From Halisarca cf. caerulea (lineage: Eukaryota > Porifera > Demospongiae > Chondrillida > Halisarcidae): a DNA stretch of 64,000 nt. Shown piece by piece: positions 25,276 through 39,939 of this stretch. Position numbers and translations under genes: made by a program. Under the pieces are notes generated by a model. That model saw only the letters and a program-made list of their open reading frames with translations. It ran no database searches and was not told the origin of the DNA. Location of the stretch: positions 310,001 to 374,000 of the forward strand of contig CAUJGJ010000213.1 in the NCBI GenBank assembly GCA_963170055.1, given 5' to 3'. Numbering within the stretch: the first letter of the stretch is position 1; each line of letters begins with the position of its first letter.

Positions 25276-26939
25276 TATTGGATATGCTGGTGCTAATACC
25301 AATATTTGGCACTAGCACCACGCACATTCCCGGTGGACACACATGAAGTTTCTTAACTACTGTAAGCGTATTTGTGTAGTGTTGGATATGCTGGTGCTAA
25401 TACCAATATTTGGAACTAGCACCACGCACATTCCCAGTGGACACACATGAAGTTTCTTAATTACTGTAGGCGTATTTGTGTAGTGTTGGATATGCTGGTG
25501 CTAATACCAATATTTGGCACTAGCACCACGCACATTCCCAGTGGACACACATGACCTTTCTGAAGTGCTGTGGGCGTATTTGTGTAGTGTTGGATATGCT
25601 GGTGCTAATACCAATATTTGGCACTAATACCACGCACATTCCCAGTGGACACACATGACCTTTCTGAAGTGCTGTGGGCGTATTTGTGTAGTGTTGGATA
25701 TGCTGGTGCTAATACCAATATTTGGCACTAGCACCACGCACATTCCCAGTGGACACACATGAAGTTTCTGAAGTGCTGTGGGCGTATTTGTGTAGTATTG
25801 GATATGCTGGTGCTAATACCAATTTTTGGCACTAGCTCCACGCACATTCCCGGTGGACACACATGAAGTTTCTTAACTACTGTAAGCGTATTTGTGTAGT
25901 GTTGGATATGCTGGTGCTAATACCAATATTTGGCACTAGCACCACGCACATTCCCAGTGGACACACATGACCTTTCTGAAGTGCTGTGGGCGTATTTGTG
26001 TAGTGTTGGATATGCTGGTGCTAATACCAATATTTGGCAATAGCACCACGCACATTCCCAGTGGACACACATGAAGTTTCTGAAGTGCTGTGGGCGTATT
26101 TGTGTAGTATTGGATATGCTGGTGCTAATACCAATATTTGGCACTAGCACCACGCACATTCCCGGTGGACACACATGAAGTTTCTTAACTACTGTAAGCG
26201 TATTTGTGTAGTGTTGGATATGCTGGTGCTAATACCAATATTTGGAACTAGCACCACGCACATTCCCAGTGGACACACATGAAGTTTCTTAATTACTGTA
26301 GGCGTATTTGTGTAGTGTTGGATATGCTGGTGCTAATACCAATATTTGGCACTAGCACCACGCACATTCCCAGTGGACACACATGACCTTTCTGAAGTGC
26401 TGTGGGCGTATTTCTGTAGTGTTGGATATGCTGGTGCTAATACCAATATTTGGCACTAACACCACGCACATTCCCAGTGGACACACATGACCTTTCTGAA
26501 GTGCTGTGGGCGTATTTGTGTAGTGTTGGATATGCTGGTGCTAATACCAATATTTGGCACTAGCACCACGCACATTCCCAGTGGACACACATGAAGTTTC
26601 TGAAGTGCTGTGGGCGTATTTGTGTAGTATTGGATATGCTGGTGCTAATACCAATTTTTGGCACTAGCTCCACGCACATTCCCGGTGGACACACATGAAG
26701 TTTCTTAACTACTGTAAGCGTATTTGTGTAGTGTTGGATATGCTGGTGCTAATACCAATATTTGGCACTAGCACCACGCACATTCCCAGTGGACACACAT
26801 GACCTTTCTGAAGTGCTGTGGGCGTATTTGTGTAGTGTTGGATATGCTGGTAATAATACCAATATTTGGCACTAGTACCACGCACATTCCCAGTGGACAC
26901 ACATGAAGTTTCTTAACTACTGTGGGCGTATTTGTGTAA
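25276..26939. repeat. 8-unit (832-bp) higher-order repeat, 25276-26107 and 26108-26939
   Basis: The order D, GGAACTAGC-B' with GTAGGCG, A, A preceded by CACTAA, C, AATTTTTGG/TAGCTCC-D, A recurs with a shift of 832. Markers GGAACT (25412 and 26244) and CCAATTTTTGG (25819 and 26651) fit exactly. The eighth unit differs: GGCAATAGC-C at 26004, against GGTAATAATACC/TAGTACC-B at 26836. Related 8-unit spacing is seen at 19691 and 20523 for GGAACT. Confidence 0.78.
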
Positions 26940-27147
26940 AGTTGGATATGCTGGTGCTAATACCAATATTTGGCACTAGCACCACGCACATTCCCAGTGG
27001 ACACACATGAAGTTTCTTAATTACTGTGGGCGTATTTGTGTAGTGTTGGATATGCTGGTGCTAATACCAATATTTGGCACTAGCACCACGCACATTCCCA
27101 GTGGACACACATGACCTTTCTGAAGTGCTGTGGGCGTATTTGTGTAG

Positions 27148-27979
27148 TGTTGGATATGCTGGTTCTAATATCAATATTTGGCACTAACACCACGCACATT
27201 CCCAGTGGACACACATGAAGTTTCTTAACTACTGTGGGCGTATTTGTGTAAAGTTGGATATGCTGGTGCTAATACCAATATTTGGCACTAGCACCACGCA
27301 CATTCCCAGTGGACACACATGAATTTTCTGAAGTGCTGTGGGCGTATTTGTGTAGTGTTGGATATACTGGTGCTAATACCAATATTTGGCACTAGCACCA
27401 CGCACATTCCCGGTGGACACACATGAAGTTTCTTAACTACTGTAAGCGTATTTGTGTAGTATTGGATATGCTGGTGCTAATACCAATATTTGGCACTAGC
27501 ACCACGCACATTCCCAGTGGACACACATGACCTTTCTGAAGTGCTGTGGGCGTATTTGTGTAAAGTTGGATATGCTGGTGCTAATACCAATATTTGGCAC
27601 TAGCACCACGCACATTCCCGGTGGACACACATGAAGTTTCTTAACTACTGTAAGCGTATTTGTGTAGTGTTGGATATGCTGGTGCTAATATCAATATTTG
27701 GCACTAACACCACGCACATTCCCAGTGGACACACATGAAGTTTCTTAACTACTGTGGGCGTATTTGTGTAAAGTTGGATATGCTGGTGCTAATACCAATA
27801 TTTGGCACTAGCACCACGCACATTCCCAGTGGACACACATGAATTTTCTGAAGTGCTGTGGGCGTATTTGTGTAGTGTTGGATATACTGGTGCTAATACC
27901 AATATTTGGCACTAGCACCACGCACATTCCCGGTGGACACACATGAAGTTTCTTAACTACTGTAAGCGTATTTGTGTAG
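27148..27979. repeat. Three-unit block 27148-27459 repeated at 27668-27979 (5-unit spacing)
   Basis: The order TAATATCAATATTTGG/CACTAAC-B, GAATTTTCTG, ATACTGG-D recurs 520 bases apart, with GAATTTTCTG at 27321 and 27841. The first copy has GGTTCTAATATC and the second GGTGCTAATATC. The same three-unit block is found again near 34960-35270 and, without TATC, near 30892, 36404 and 37236. Confidence 0.72.
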
Positions 27980-30475
27980 TGTTGGATATGCTGGTGCTAA
28001 TACCAATATTTGGCACTAGCACCACGCACATTCCCAGTGGACACACATGACCTTTCTGAAGTGCTGTGGGCGTATTTGTGTAGTGTTGGATATGCTGGTA
28101 CTAATACCAATATTTGGCACTAGTACCACGCACATTCCCAGTGGACACACATGAAGTTTCTTAACTACTGTGGGCGTATTTGTGTAAAGTTGGATATGCT
28201 GGTGCTAATACCAATATTTGGCACTAGCACCACGCACATTCCCGGTGGACACACATGAAGTTTCTTAACTACTGTAAGCGTATTTGTGTAGTGTTGGATA
28301 TACTGGTGCTAATACCAATATTTGGAACTAGCACCACGCACATTCCCAGTGGACACACATGAAGTTTCTTAATTACTGTAGGCGTATTTGTGTAGTATTG
28401 GATATGCTGGTGCTAATACCAATATTTGGCACTAGCACCACGCACATTCCCGGTGGACACACATGAAGTTTCTTAACTACTGTAAGCGTATTTGTGTAGT
28501 GTTGGATATGCTGGTGCTAATACCAATATTTGGCACTAGCACCACGCACATTCCCAGTGGACACACATGAAGTTTTTTAATTACTGTAGGCGTATTTGTG
28601 TAGTGTTGGATATGCTGGTGCTAATACCAATATTTGGCACTAGCACCACGCACATTCCCAGTGGACACACATGACCTTTCTGAAGTGCTGTGGGCGTATT
28701 TGTGTAGTGTTGGATATGCTGGTGCTAATACCAATATTTGGCACTAGCACCACGCACATTCCCAGTGGACACACATGACCTTTCTGAAGTGCTGTGGGCG
28801 TATTTGTGTAGTGTTGGATATGCTGGTGCTAATACCAATATTTGGCAATAGCACCACGCACATTCCCAGTGGACACACATGAAGTTTCTGAAGTGCTGTG
28901 GGCGTATTTGTGTAGTATTGGATATGCTGGTGCTAATACCAATATTTGGCACTAGCACCACGCACATTCCCGGTGGACACACATGAAGTTTCTTAACTAC
29001 TGTAAGCGTATTTGTGTAGTGTTGGATATGCTGGTGCTAATACCAATATTTGGCACTAGCACCACGCACATTCTAAGTGGACACACATGACCTTTCTGAA
29101 GTGCTGTGGGCGTATTTGTGTAGTGTTGGATATGCTGGTGCTAATACCAATATTTGGCACTAACACCACGCACATTCCCAGTGGACACACATGAAGTTTC
29201 TTAACTACTGTGGGCGTATTTGTGTAAAGTTGGATATGCTGGTGCTAATACCAATATTTGGCACTAGCACCACGCACATTCCCAGTGGACACACATGAAT
29301 TTTCTGAAGTGCTGTGGGCGTATTTGTGTAGTGTTGGATATGCTGGTGCTAATACCAATATTTGGCACTAGCACCACGCACATTCCCAGGGGACACACAT
29401 GACCTTTCTGAAGTGCTGTGGGCGTATTTGTGTAGTGTTGGATATGCTGGTGCTAATACCAATATTTGGCACTAGCACCACGCACATTCCCAGTGGACAC
29501 ACATGAAGTTTCTGAAGTGCTGTGGGTGTATTTGTGTAGTATTGGATATGCTGGTGCTAATACCAATATTTGGCACTAGCACCACGCACATTCCCAGTGG
29601 ACACACATGACCTTTCTGAAGTGCTGTGGGCGTATTTGTGTAGTGTTGGATATGCTGGTGCTAATACCAATATTTGGCACTAGCACCACGCACATTCCCA
29701 GTGGACACACATGAAGTTTCTGAAGTGCTGTGGGTGTATTTGTGTAGTATTGGATATGCTGGTGCTAATACCAATATTTGGCACTAGCACCACGCACATT
29801 CCCGGTGGACACACATGAAGTTTCTTAACTACTGTAAGCGTATTTGTGTAGTGTTGGATATGCTGGTGCTAATACCAATATTTGGAACTAGCACCACGCA
29901 CATTCCCAGTGGACACACATGAAGTTTCTTAATTACTGTAGGCGTATTTGTGTAGTGTTGGATATGCTGGTGCTAATACCAATATTTGGCACTAGCACCA
30001 CGCACATTCCAAGTGGACACACATGACCTTTCTGAAGTGCTGTGGGCGTATTTGTGTAGTGTTGGATATGCTGGTGCTAATACCAATATTTGGCACTAGC
30101 ACCACGCACATTCCCAGTGGACACACATGACCTTTCTGAAGTGCTGTTGGCGTATTTGTGTAGTGTTGGATATGCTGGTGTTAATACCAATATTTGGCAT
30201 TAGCACCACGCACATTCCCAGTGGACACACATGAAGTTTCTGAAGTGCTGTGGGCGTATTTGTGTAGTATTGGATATGCTGGTGCTAATACCAATTTTTG
30301 GCACTAGCTCCACGCACATTCCCGGTGGACACACATGAAGTTTCTTAACTACTGTAAGCGTATTTGTGTAGTGTTGGATATGCTGGTGCTAATACCAATA
30401 TTTGGCACTAGCACCACGCACATTCCCAGTGGACACACATGACCTTTCTGAAGTGCTGTGGGCGTATTTGTGTAG

Positions 30476-31307
30476 TGTTGGATAAGCAGGTACTAATACC
30501 AATATTTGGCACTAGTACCACGCACATTCCCAGTGGACACACATGAAGTTTCTTAACTACTGTGGGCGTATTTGTGTAAAGTTGGATATGCTGGTGCTAA
30601 TACCAATATTTGGCACTAGCACCACGCACATTCCCAGTGGACACACATGAAGTTTCTTAATTACTGTGGGCGTATTTGTGTAGTGTTGGATATGCTGGTG
30701 CTAATACCAATATTTGGCACTAGCACCACGCACATTCCCAGTGGACACACATGACCTTTCTGAAGTGCTGTGGGCGTATTTGTGTAGTGTTGGATATGCT
30801 GGTGCTAATACCAATATTTGGCACTAGCACCACGCACATTCCCAGTGGACACACATGAAGTTTCTGAAGTGCTGTGGGCGTATTTGTGTAGTGTTGGATA
30901 TGCTGGTGCTAATACCAATATTTGGCACTAACACCACGCACATTCCCAGTGGACACACATGAAGTTTCTTAACTACTGTGGGCGTATTTGTGTAAAGTTG
31001 GATATGCTGGTGCTAATACCAATATTTGGCACTAGCACCACGCACATTCCCAGTGGACACACATGAATTTTCTGAAGTGCTGTGGGCGTATTTGTGTAGT
31101 GTTGGATATACTGGTGCTAATACCAATATTTGGAACTAGCACCACGCACATTCCCGGTGGACACACATGAAGTTTCTTAACTACTGTAAGCGTATTTGTG
31201 TAGTGTTGGATATGCTGGTGCTAATACCAATATTTGGCACTAGCACCACGCACATTCCCAGTGGACACACATGACCTTTCTGAAGTGCTGTGGGCGTATT
31301 TGTGTAG
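30476..31307. repeat. 8-unit higher-order repeat, further copies at 35988-36819 and 36820-37651
   Basis: The order is GTACTA/TAGTACC-B, B', A, C, CACTAAC-B, GAATTTTCTG, ATACTGG-D, A. The block at 35988-36819 lies 5512 bp (53 units) to the right and is followed immediately by 36820-37651, where the seventh and eighth units are altered to ATACTGG with GAATTTTCTG and CACCACCCAC-B. A shortened relative occurs at about 33596-34219. Private changes include GATAAGCAGG near 30481 and AAGATATCCTGG near 36511. Confidence 0.75.
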
Positions 31308-34300
31308 TGTTGGATATGCTGGTACTAATACCAATATTTGGCACTAGTACCACGCACATTCCCAGTGGACACACATGAAGTTTCTTAACTACTGTGGGCG
31401 TATTTGTGTAAAGTTGGATATGCTGGTGCTAATACCAATATTTGGCACTAGCACCACGCACATTCCCGGTGGACACACATGAAGTTTCTTAACTACTGTA
31501 AGCGTATTTGTGTAGTGTTGGATATGCTGGTGCTAATACCAATATTTGGAACTAGCACCACGCACATTCCCAGTGGACACACATGAAGTTTCTTAATTAC
31601 TGTAGGCGTATTTGTGTAGTGTTGGATATGCTGGTGCTAATACCAATATTTGGCACTAGCACCACACACATTCCCAGTGGACACACATGACCTTTCTGAA
31701 TTGCTGTGGGCGTATTTGTGTAGTGTTGGATATGCTGGTGCTAATACCAATATTTGGCACTAGCACCACGCACATTCCCAGTGGACACACATGACCTTTC
31801 TGAAGTGCTGTGGGCGTATTTGTGTAGTGTTGGATATGCTGGTGCTAATACCAATATTTGGCACTAGCACCACGCACATTCCCAGTGGACACACATGACC
31901 TTTCTGAAGTGCTGTGGGCGTATTTGTGTAGTGTTGGATATGCTGGTGCTAATACCAATATTTGGCACTAGCACCACGCACATTCCCATTGGACACACAT
32001 GAAGTTTCTGAAGTGCTGTGGGCGTATTTGTGTAGTATTGGATATGCTGGTGCTAATACCAATATTTGGCACTAGCACCACGCACATTCCCGGTGGACAC
32101 ACATGAAGTTTCTTAACTACTGTAAGCGTATTTGTGTAGTGTTGGATATGCTGGTGCTAATACCAATATTTGGCACTAGCACCACGCACATTCCCAGTGG
32201 ACACACATGACCTTTCTGAAGTGCTGTGGGCGTATTTGTGTAGTGTTGGATATGCTGGTACTAATACCAATATTTGGCACTAGTACCACGCACATTCCCA
32301 GTGGACACACATGAAGTTTCTTAACTACTGTGGGCGTATTTGTGTAAAGTTGGATATGCTGGTGCTAATACCAATATTAGGCACTAGCACCACGCACATT
32401 CCCAGTGGACACACATGAAGTTTCTTAATTACTGTGGGCGTATTTGTGTAGTGTTGGATATGCTGGTGCTAATACCAATATTTGGCACTAGCACCACGCA
32501 CATTCCCAGTGGACACACATGACCTTTCTGAAGTGCTGTGGGCGTATTTGTGTAGTGTTGGATATGCTGGTGCTAATACCAATATTTGGCACTAGCACCA
32601 CGCACATTCCCAGTGGACACACATGACCTTTCTGAAGTGCTGTGGGCGTATTTGTGTAGTGTTGGATATGCTGGTGCTAATACCAATATTTGGCACTAGC
32701 ACCACGCACATTCCCAGTGGACACACATGACCTTTCTGAAGTGCTGTGGGCGTATTTGTGTAGTGTTGGATATGCTGGTGCTAATACCAATATTTGGCAC
32801 TAGCACCACGCACATTCCCAGTGGACACACATGAAGTTTCTGAAGTGCTGTGGGCGTATTTGTGTAGTATTGGATATGCTGGTGCTAATACCAATATTTG
32901 GCACTAGCACCACGCACATTCCCGGTGGACACACATGAAGTTTCTTAACTACTGTAAGCGTATTTGTGTAGTATTGGATATGCTGGTGCTAATACCAATA
33001 TTTGGAACTAGCACCACGCACATTCCCAGTGGACACACATGAAGTTTCTTAATTACTGTAGGCGTATTTGTGTAGTGTTGGATATGCTGGTGCTAATACC
33101 AATATTTGGCACTAGCACCACGCACATTCCCAGTGGACACACATGACCTTTCTGAAGTGCTGTGGGCGTATTTGTGTAGTGTTGGATATGCTGGTGCTAA
33201 TACCAATATTTGGCACTAGCACCACGCACATTCCCAGTGGACACACATGACCTTTCTGAAGTGCTGTGGGCGTATTTGTGTAGTGTTGGATATGCTGGTG
33301 CTAATACCAATATTTGGCACTAGCACCACGCACATTCCCAGTGGACACACATGAAGTTTCTGAAGTGCTGTGGGCGTATTTGTGTAGTATTGGATATGCT
33401 GGTGCTAATACCAATTTTTGGCACTAGCTCCACGCACATTCCCGGTGGACACACATGAAGTTTCTTAACTACTGTAAGCGTATTTGTGTAGTGTTGGATA
33501 TGCTGGTGCTAATACCAATATTTGGCACTAGCACCACGCACATTCCCAGTGGACACACATGACCTTTCTGAAGACCTGTGGGCGTATTTGTGTAGTGTTG
33601 GATATGCTGGTACTAATACCAATATTTGGCACTAGTACCACGCACATTCCCAGTGGACACACATGAAGTTTCTTAACTACTGTGGGCGTATTTGTGTAAA
33701 GTTGGATATGCTGGTGCTAATACCAATATTTGGCACTAGCACCACGCACATTCCCAGTGGACACACATGAAGTTTCTTAATTACTGTGGGCGTATTTGTG
33801 TAGTGTTGGATATGCTGGTGCTAATACCAATATTTGGCACTAGCACCACGCACATTCCCAGTGGACACACATGACCTTTCTGAAGTGCTGTGGGCGTATT
33901 TGTGTAGTGTTGGATATGCTGGTGCTAATACCAATATTTGGCACTAGCACCACGCACATTCCCAGTGGACACACATGAAGTTTCTGAAGTGCTGTGGGCG
34001 TATTTGTGTAGTGTTGGATATGCTGGTGCTAATACCAATATTTGGCACTAGCACCACGCACATTCCCGGTGGACACACATGAAGTTTCTTAACTACTGTA
34101 AGCGTATTTGTGTAGTGTTGGATATGCTGGTGCTAATACCAATATTTGGCACTAGCACCACGCACATTCCCAGTGGACACACATGACCTTTCTGAAGTGC
34201 TGTGGGCGTATTTGTGTAGTGTTGGATATGCTGGTACTAATACCAATATTTGGCAATAGTACCACGCACATTCCCAGTGGACACACATGAAGTTTCTTAA

Positions 34301-37300
34301 CTACTGTGGGCGTATTTGTGTAAAGTTGGATATGCTGGTGCTAATACCAATATTTGGCACTAGCACCACGCACATTCCCGGTGGACACACTTGAAGTTTC
34401 TTAACTACTGTAAGCGTATTTGTGTAGTGTTGGATATACTGGTGCTAATACCAATATTTGGAACTAGCACCACGCACATTCCCAGTGGACACACATGAAG
34501 TTTCTTAATTACTGTAGGCGTATTTGTGTAGTCTTGGATATGCTGGTGCTAATACCAATATTTGGCACTAGCACCACGCAAATTCCCGGTGGACACACAT
34601 GAAGTTTCTTAACTACTGTAAGCGTATTTGTGTAGTGTTGGATATGCTGGTGCTAATACCAATATTTGGCACTAGCACCACCCACATTCCCAGTGGACAC
34701 ACATGAAGATTTTTAATTACTGTAGGCGTATTTGTGTAGTGTTGGATATGCTGGTGCTAATACCAATATTTGGCACTAGCACCACGCACATTCCCAGTGG
34801 ACACACATGACCTTTCTGAAGTGCTGTGGGCGTATTTGTGTAGTGTTGGATATGCTGGTGCTAATACCAATATTTGGCACTAGCACCACGCACATTCCCA
34901 GTGGACACACATGACCTTTCTGAAGTGCTGTGGGCGTATTTGTGTAGTGTTGGATATGCTGGTGCTAATATCAATATTTGGCACTAACACCACGCACATT
35001 CCCAGTGGACACACATGAAGTTTCTTAACTACTGTGGGCGTATTTGTGTAAAGTTGGATATGCTGGTGCTAATACCAATATTTGGCACTAGCACCACGCA
35101 CATTCCCAGTGGACACACATGAATTTTCTGAAGTGCTGTGGGCGTATTTGTGTAGTGTTGGATATACTGGTGCTAATACCAATATTTGGCACTAGCACCA
35201 CGCACATTCCCGGTGGACACACATGAAGTTTCTTAATTACTGTGGGCGTATTTGTGTAGTGTTGGATATGCTGGTGCTAATACCAATATTTGGCACTAGC
35301 ACCACGCACATTCCCAGTGGACACACATGAAGTTTCTGAAGTGCTGTGGGCGTATTTGTGTAGTATTGGATATGCTGGTGCTAATACCAATATTTGGCAC
35401 TAGCACCACGCACATTCCCGGTGGACACACATGAAGTTTCTTAACTACTGTAAGCGTATTTGTGTAGTGTTGGATATGCTGGTGCTAATACCAATATTTG
35501 GCACTAGCACCACGCACATTCCCAGTGGACACACATGACCTTTCTGAAGTGCTGTGGGCGTATTTGTGTAGTATTGGATATGCTGGTGCTAATACCAATA
35601 TTTGGCACTAGCACCACGCACATTCCCAGTGGACACACATGACCTTTCTGAAGTGCTGTGGGCGTATTTGTGTAGTGTTGGATATGCTGGTGCTAATACC
35701 AATATTATGCACTAGCACCACGCACATTCCCAGTTGACACACATGAAGTTTCTGAAGTGCTGTGGGCGTATTTGTGTAGTATTGGATATGCTGGTGCTAA
35801 TACCAATTTTTGGCACTAGCTCCACGCACATTCCCGGTGGACACACATGAAGTTTCTTAACTACTGTAAGCGTATTTGTGTAGTGTTGGATATGTTGGTG
35901 CTAATACCAATATTTGGCACTAGCACCACGCACATTCCCAGTGGACACACATGACCTTTCTGAAGTGCTGTGGGCGTATTTGTGTAGTGTTGGATATGCT
36001 GGTACTAATACCAATATTTGGCACTAGTACCACGCACATTCCCAGTGGACACACATGAAGTTTCTTAACTACTGTGGGCGTATTTGTGTAAAGTTGGATA
36101 TGCTGGTGCTAATACCAATATTTGGCACTAGCACCACGCACATTCCCAGTGGACACACATGAAGTTTCTTAATTACTGTGGGCGTATTTGTGTAGTGTTG
36201 GATATGCTGGTGCTAATACCAATATTTGGCACTAGCACCACGCACATTCCCAGTGGACACACATGACCTTTCTGAAGTGCTGTGGGCGTATTTGTGTAGT
36301 GTTGGATATGCTGGTGCTAATACCAATATTTGGCACTAGCACCACGCACATTCCCAGTGGACACACATGAAGTTTCTGAAGTGCTGTGGGCGTATTTGTG
36401 TAGTGTTGGATATGCTGGTGCTAATACCAATATTTGGCACTAACACCACGCACATTCCCAGTGGACACACATGAACTTTCTTAACTACTGTGGGCGTATT
36501 TGTGTAAAGTAAGATATCCTGGTGCTAATACCAATATTTGGCACTAGCACCACGCACATTCCCAGTGGACACACATGAATTTTCTGAAGTGCTGTGGGCG
36601 TATTTGTGTAGTGTTGGATATACTGGTGCTAATACCAATATTTGGCACTAGCACCACGCACATTCCCGGTGGACACACATGAAGTTTCTTAACTACTGTA
36701 AGCGTATTTGTGTAGTGTTGGATATGCTGGTGCTAATACCAATATTTGGCACTAGCACCACGCACATTCCCAGTGGACACACATGACCTTTCTGAAGTGC
36801 TGTGGGCGTATTTGTGTAGTGTTGGATATGCTGGTACTAATACCAATATTTGGCACTAGTACCACGCACATTCCCAGTGGACACACATGAAGTTTCTTAA
36901 CTACTGTGGGCGTATTTGTGTAAAGTTGGATATGCTGGTGCTAATACCAATATTTGGCACTAGCACCACGCACATTCCCAGTGGACACACATGAAGTTTC
37001 TTAATTACTGTGGGCGTATTTGTGTAGTGTTGGATATGCTGGTGCTAATACCAATATTTGGCACTAGCACCACGCACATTCCCAGTGGACACACATGACC
37101 TTTCTGAAGTGCTGTGGGCGTATTTGTGTAGTGTTGGATATGCTGGTGCTAATACCAATATTTGGCACTAGCACCACGCACATTCCCAGTGGACACACAT
37201 GAAGTTTCTGAAGTGCTGTGGGCGTATTTGTGTAGTGTTGGATATGCTGGTGCTAATACCAATATTTGGCACTAACACCACGCACATTCCCAGTGGACAC

Positions 37301-39939
37301 ACATGAAGTTTCTTAACTACTGTGGGCGTATTTGTGTAAAGTTGGATATGCTGGTGCTAATACCAATATTTGGCACAAGCACCACGCACATTCCCAGTGG
37401 ACACCCATGAATTTTCTGAAGTGCTGTGGGCGTATTTGTGTAGTGTTGGATATACTGGTGCTAATACCAATATTTGGCACTAGCACCACGCACATTCCCA
37501 GTGGACACACATGAATTTTCTGAAGTGCTGTGGGCGTATTTGTGTAGTGTTGGATATACTGGTGCTAATACCAATATTTGGCACTAGCACCACCCACATT
37601 CCCAGTGGACACACATGAAGTTTCTTAACTACTGTGGGCGTATTTGTGTAATGTTGGATATGCTGGTGCTAATACCAATATTTGGCACTAGCACCACGCA
37701 CATTCCCGGTGGACACACATGAAGTTTCTTAACTACTGTAAGCGTATTTGTGTAGTGTTGGATATGCTGGTGCTAATACCAATATTTGGTACTAGCACCA
37801 CGCACATTCCCAGTGGACACACATGACCTTTCTGAAGTGCTGTGGGCGTATTTGTGTAGTGTTGGATATGCTGGTACTAATACCAATATTTGGCACTAGT
37901 ACCACGCACATTCCCAGTGGACACACATGAAGTTTCTTAACTACTGTGGGCGTATTTGTGTAAAGTTGGATATGCTGGTTCTAATACCAATATTTGGCAC
38001 TAGCACCACGCACATTCCCAGTGGACACACATGAAGTTTCTTAATTACTGTGGGCGTATTTGTGTAGTGTTGGATATGCTGGTGCTAATACCAATATTTG
38101 GCACTAGCACCACGCACATTCCCAGTGGACACACATGACCTTTCTGAAGTGCTGTGGGCGTATTTGTGTAGTGTTGGATATGCTGGTGCTAATACCAATA
38201 TTTGGCACTAGCACCACGCACATTCCCAGTGGACACACATGACCTTTCTGAAGTGCTGTGGGCGTATTTGTGTAGTGTTGGATATGCTGGTGCTAATACC
38301 AATATTTGGCACTAACACCACGCACATTCCCAGTGGACACACATGAAGTTTCTTAACTACTGTGGGCGTATTTGTGTAAAGTTGGATATGCTGGTGCTAA
38401 TACCAATATTTGGCACTAGCACCACGCACATTCCCAGTGGACACACATGACCTTTCTGAAGTGCTGTGGGCGTATTTGTGTAGTGTTGGATATGCTGGTG
38501 CTAATACCAATATTTGGCAATAGCACCACGCACATTCCCAGTGGACACACATGAAGTTTCTGAAGTGCTGTTGGCGTATTTGTGTAGTATTGGATATGCT
38601 GGTGCTAATACCAATATTTGGCACTAGCACCACGCACATTCCCAGTGGACACACATGACCTTTCTGAAGTGCTGTGGGCGTATTTGTGTAGTGTTGGATA
38701 TGCTGGTGCTAATACCAATATTTGGCACTAGCACCACGCACATTCCCAGTGGACAAACATCAAGTTTCTGAAGTGCTGTGGGCGTATTTTTGTAATGTTG
38801 ACTATGCTGGTGCTAATACCAATATTTGGCACTAGCACCACGCACATTCCCAGTGGACACACATGACCTTTCTGAAGTGCTGTGGGCGTATTTGTGTAGT
38901 GTTGGATATGCTGGTGCTAATACCAATATTTGGCACTAACACCACGCACATTCCCAGTGGACACACATGAAGTTTCTTAACTACTATGGGCGTATTTGTG
39001 TAAAGTTGGACATGCTGGTGCTAATACCAATATTTGGCACTAGCACCACGCACATTCCCAGTGGACACACATGACCTTTTTGAAGTGCTGTGGGCGTATT
39101 TGTGTAGTGTTGGATATACTGGTGCTAATACCAATATTTGGCACTAGCACCACGCACATTCCCAGTGGACACACATGAAATTTCTTAACTACTGTGGGCG
39201 TATTTGTTTAATATTGGATATGCTGGTGCTAATACCAATATTTGGCACTAGCACCACGCACATTCCCAGTGGACACACATGAAGTTTCTGAAGTGCTGTG
39301 GGCGTATTTGTGTAGTGTTGGATATGCTGGTGCTAATACCAATATTTGGCACTAGCACCACGCACATTCCCAGTGGACACACATGACCTTTCTGAAGTGC
39401 TGTGGGCGTATTTGTGTAGTGTTGGATATGCTGGTGCTAATACCAATATTTGGCACTAGCACCACGCACATTCCCAGTGGACACATATGAAGTTTCTGAA
39501 GTGCTGTGGGCGTATTTGTTTAATGTTGGATATACTGGTGCTAATACCATTATTTGGCACTAGCACCACGCACATTCCCAGTGGACACACATGAAGTTTC
39601 TTAATTACTGTGGGCGTATTTGTGTAGTGTTGGATATGCTGGTGCTAATACCAATATTTGGCACTAGCACCACGCACATTCCCAGTGGACACACATGACC
39701 TTTCTGAAGTGCTGTGGGCGTATTTGTGTAGTGTTGGATATGCTGGTGCTAATACCAATATTTGGCACTAGCACCACGCACATTCCCAGTGGACACACAT
39801 GACCTTTCTGAAGTGCTGTGGGCGTATTTGTGTAGTGTTGGATATGCTGGTGCTAATACCAATATTTGGCACTAGCACCACGCACATTCCCAGTGGACAC
39901 ACATGAAGTTTCTGAAGTGCTGTGGGCGTATTTGTGTAG

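Larger units (their letters stand above)
13105..38691. repeat. Region II: D-rich part of the array
   Basis: CCCGGTGG followed by GTAAGCG recurs dozens of times here. Other regional markers are GTACTA paired with TAGTACC, GGAACTAGC with GTAGGCG, AATTTTTGG with TAGCTCC, and GAATTTTCTG. Apart from three 105-bp units (13105, 18618 and 22467), the register is unbroken. The right edge is a transition near 38.7 kb, where ACAAACATCAAG and GTAATGTTGAC appear, rather than a sharp border. No gene or mobile element was seen. Confidence 0.75.
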
